Below the pieces are notes generated by a model. It was given only the letters and a program-made list of their open reading frames with translations. It was not told the origin of the DNA and did not search any database. From positions 5,768,501 to 5,832,500 of the forward strand of contig OX387200.1 of the NCBI GenBank assembly GCA_947561715.1: DNA of 64,000 nt. Reading direction: 5' to 3'. Of this stretch, positions 62,601 through 64,000 are shown in pieces. Position numbers and translations under genes: made by a program. This stretch comes from Ascidia mentula. Its lineage: Eukaryota > Chordata > Ascidiacea > Phlebobranchia > Ascidiidae. Every line of letters starts with the position of its first letter. Within the stretch, counting starts at the first letter, position 1.

Positions 62601-64000
62601 CGGACGAGGCCAAGACAAAAGGTCCAACCCCTCTACTCAGTGAGTATTGTTTAAATGTCAAGGGTGACGTTAAGCGTTTTATTATTGATTGTATGCCACG
62701 ATAAACACATTGTGCATGTTTAAAGATAATGTTTTAAGCCTGTACTTACTAATGAGTACAACCAACTTGTTGAAATGTATAACTTTGTCAATCGAAGAAG
62801 TTGATAGCTTTGTAAAAATACTTTGTTTCGGTGTGGGGTCGATCGAAATAGGTTATAGGTTGAATATAGGTTGTGAACTTGACTTTTCTTCCGGTGTAGG
62901 AACCGAGCCCGCGATTACTTGCAACCGCTCGACTTCTGTACCGACACATCGTTCAGTCTAAACCAGGCCTCTTGCGGCAACACAAAGCCGCGGAAGAAGG
63001 AATTGCTGATTCATTGTGCACAGGTTGGTGTGATAAACGTGTTTAATTTGGCATTTGACAAGTAACATACAGAAGTATGCGCACTAACAGCATGCGTCAC
63101 ACCAGTGGAGGGCGAATCATGCCCAGTTGCTACCGCAACAGATGCTCGTAAAACTTGGTTGGCGCTCAATGCATGAGGGCATGATGACAGTTTGAATAAT
63201 TTATGCGTTTACGCAAAAGTCTGAGTCAATCCGTTTGTAATGGAAATTACCTTGTTTCGGTGCCCGTTTTTAGATTCTGAGTCCAATGATAAAAACCCGA
63301 TTTTGCTGGTTTTGTTGCCTGAAATGTGTAATCCTTTTATTTCTCACTACATACTATTGCGGTACCCGACAAACAATGCCCACAAACCGCATAAGAATGT
63401 CGCTTAGGATTATCACAACGCCGTGTAATCCCCGCTGAATTCGAAAATGTCGAGGAATTTCAGCTCAGCGAACTCTCCGCGACCCCGGCATATGCCGCGG
63501 ATTTTGACATGCATTTGTGTCACAGACGCTGACGTGTACGAACACTGCGCATTCGGTCACGAACTGGTCACCTGGCTCCAGACGCGCACGCAACCCAAGC
63601 AGCTCATGGTCGAGGATCCTGATATTGCAATAACGTCCTCCCGCTCGCGTTGGAAAGTGAGCGGGATGTGGCAGGTGCTGCAAGAGGAAGGCCTTATCTC
63701 TCACGGTGAGTGCCCGCCTGGCCTTAGAAGTTGCACTAAACGTTTGATCGCTGCAGCCCGCGTCCGGTGCAGCAATAAAGAAAAAAGTACGTCGCACGTG
63801 CGATACCGATATAATTGGAAGTTTCCAGGTATTTCGTGTAAACGTTCTGAGTTCAGTGGCTGCCTACAGGAACTTACGAGTTTTTTAGGAGAATGTGCAG
63901 TGCAATGAGATTTTTTTTGTCAGAAAAGCTCATAGATGAGTAACATACCTGTCAGAATTAGCAATAAATCATTATTTTATTTAGGTTGGACACCATACTT
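50629..64000 (+). CDS. Large disordered protein with YxxM motifs and EPAC-like DEP domain (3' end outside window)
   Basis: A chain of phase-matched exons: 50629-50809, 55989-58985, 59255-59331, 61234-61374, 62592-62639, 62900-63023, 63526-63705, 63757-63828 and probably 63985 onward. The first eight code about 1,273 residues. Exon 1 is basic. Exon 2 (nearly 1,000 codons) is low-complexity, rich in Ser, Lys and Asp, with three Tyr-x-x-Met motifs (YMDM at 56291, YADM at 56504, YMPM at 56801) like the PI3K-SH2 docking sites of IRS proteins, plus a Lys-rich run near 58020-58090. Exons 6-8 encode a DEP-like domain: LLYRHIVQSKPGLLR, CAFGHELVTWL and GMWQVLQEEGLISH, close to EPAC2 CCVGTELVDWM and GMWQVLLEDGVLNH. 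DEP domains target proteins to membranes. I infer a RAPGEF-type exchange factor, but no GEF domain lies in the window. Exon 2 could instead end at the TAA at 59018-59020. Confidence 0.6.
50810..55988 (+). other. Large first intron of the DEP-domain gene
   Basis: 5.2 kb without an annotated gene; a large first intron often holds enhancers. It includes a 178-codon minus-strand open frame (53455-53991) that I cannot assign, and CRE-like half-palindromes (GACGTCAGC) near 54267 and 54985. Confidence 0.45.
59332..61233 (+). other. Intron of the DEP-domain gene
   Basis: Lies between two small in-phase exons. No other gene or repeat is recognised. Confidence 0.45.
61375..62591 (+). other. Intron of the DEP-domain gene
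   Basis: 1.2 kb with short open frames only. Nothing else is recognised. Confidence 0.45.

Overview
The window looks like nuclear DNA of an ascidian tunicate, most likely Ciona or a close relative. Genes are dense and AT-rich, with many short introns (about 50-400 bp). The proteins are clearly chordate-like, and at least one gene pair is packed as tightly as the trans-spliced operons known from Ciona. I assigned genes by eye from protein motifs. Exon models were assembled by hand and checked for reading phase at every junction.

1-15 kb is a rearranged accessory region. It holds (i) five pieces of a TREX-like 3'-5' exonuclease family on the minus strand, in different stages of decay; (ii) an unrecognised two-exon family (called X here) with two apparently whole members of 244 and 245 aa and one 5'-truncated copy; (iii) a young 2.24-kb tandem duplication plus an older duplication about 8.4 kb away; and (iv) a Penelope-like retroelement 3' end with target-site duplication, and a 77-bp-arm palindrome, both carrying hammerhead-like core motifs.

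15-49 kb is a compact block of conserved genes: histone H3.3 (+), RACGAP1 (+), GTF3A/TFIIIA (+), HGS/HRS (-), HDDC2 (+), KLHL10 (+), KIF23/MKLP1 (+) and SLC35C2 (-). RACGAP1 and KIF23 are the two subunits of centralspindlin, which bundles midzone microtubules and drives cytokinesis, and they lie within 30 kb of each other. H3.3 and RACGAP1 are separated by about 40 bp from poly(A) signal to start codon, so they may be co-transcribed.

49-64 kb holds one large gene (+), cut by the window end. A short first exon splices into a 3-kb exon coding a disordered, Ser/Lys-rich protein with three YxxM motifs, followed by small exons that encode a DEP domain most like that of EPAC/RAPGEF exchange factors. 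This combination is the least familiar gene in the window. Together with family X it is the best candidate for something undescribed.
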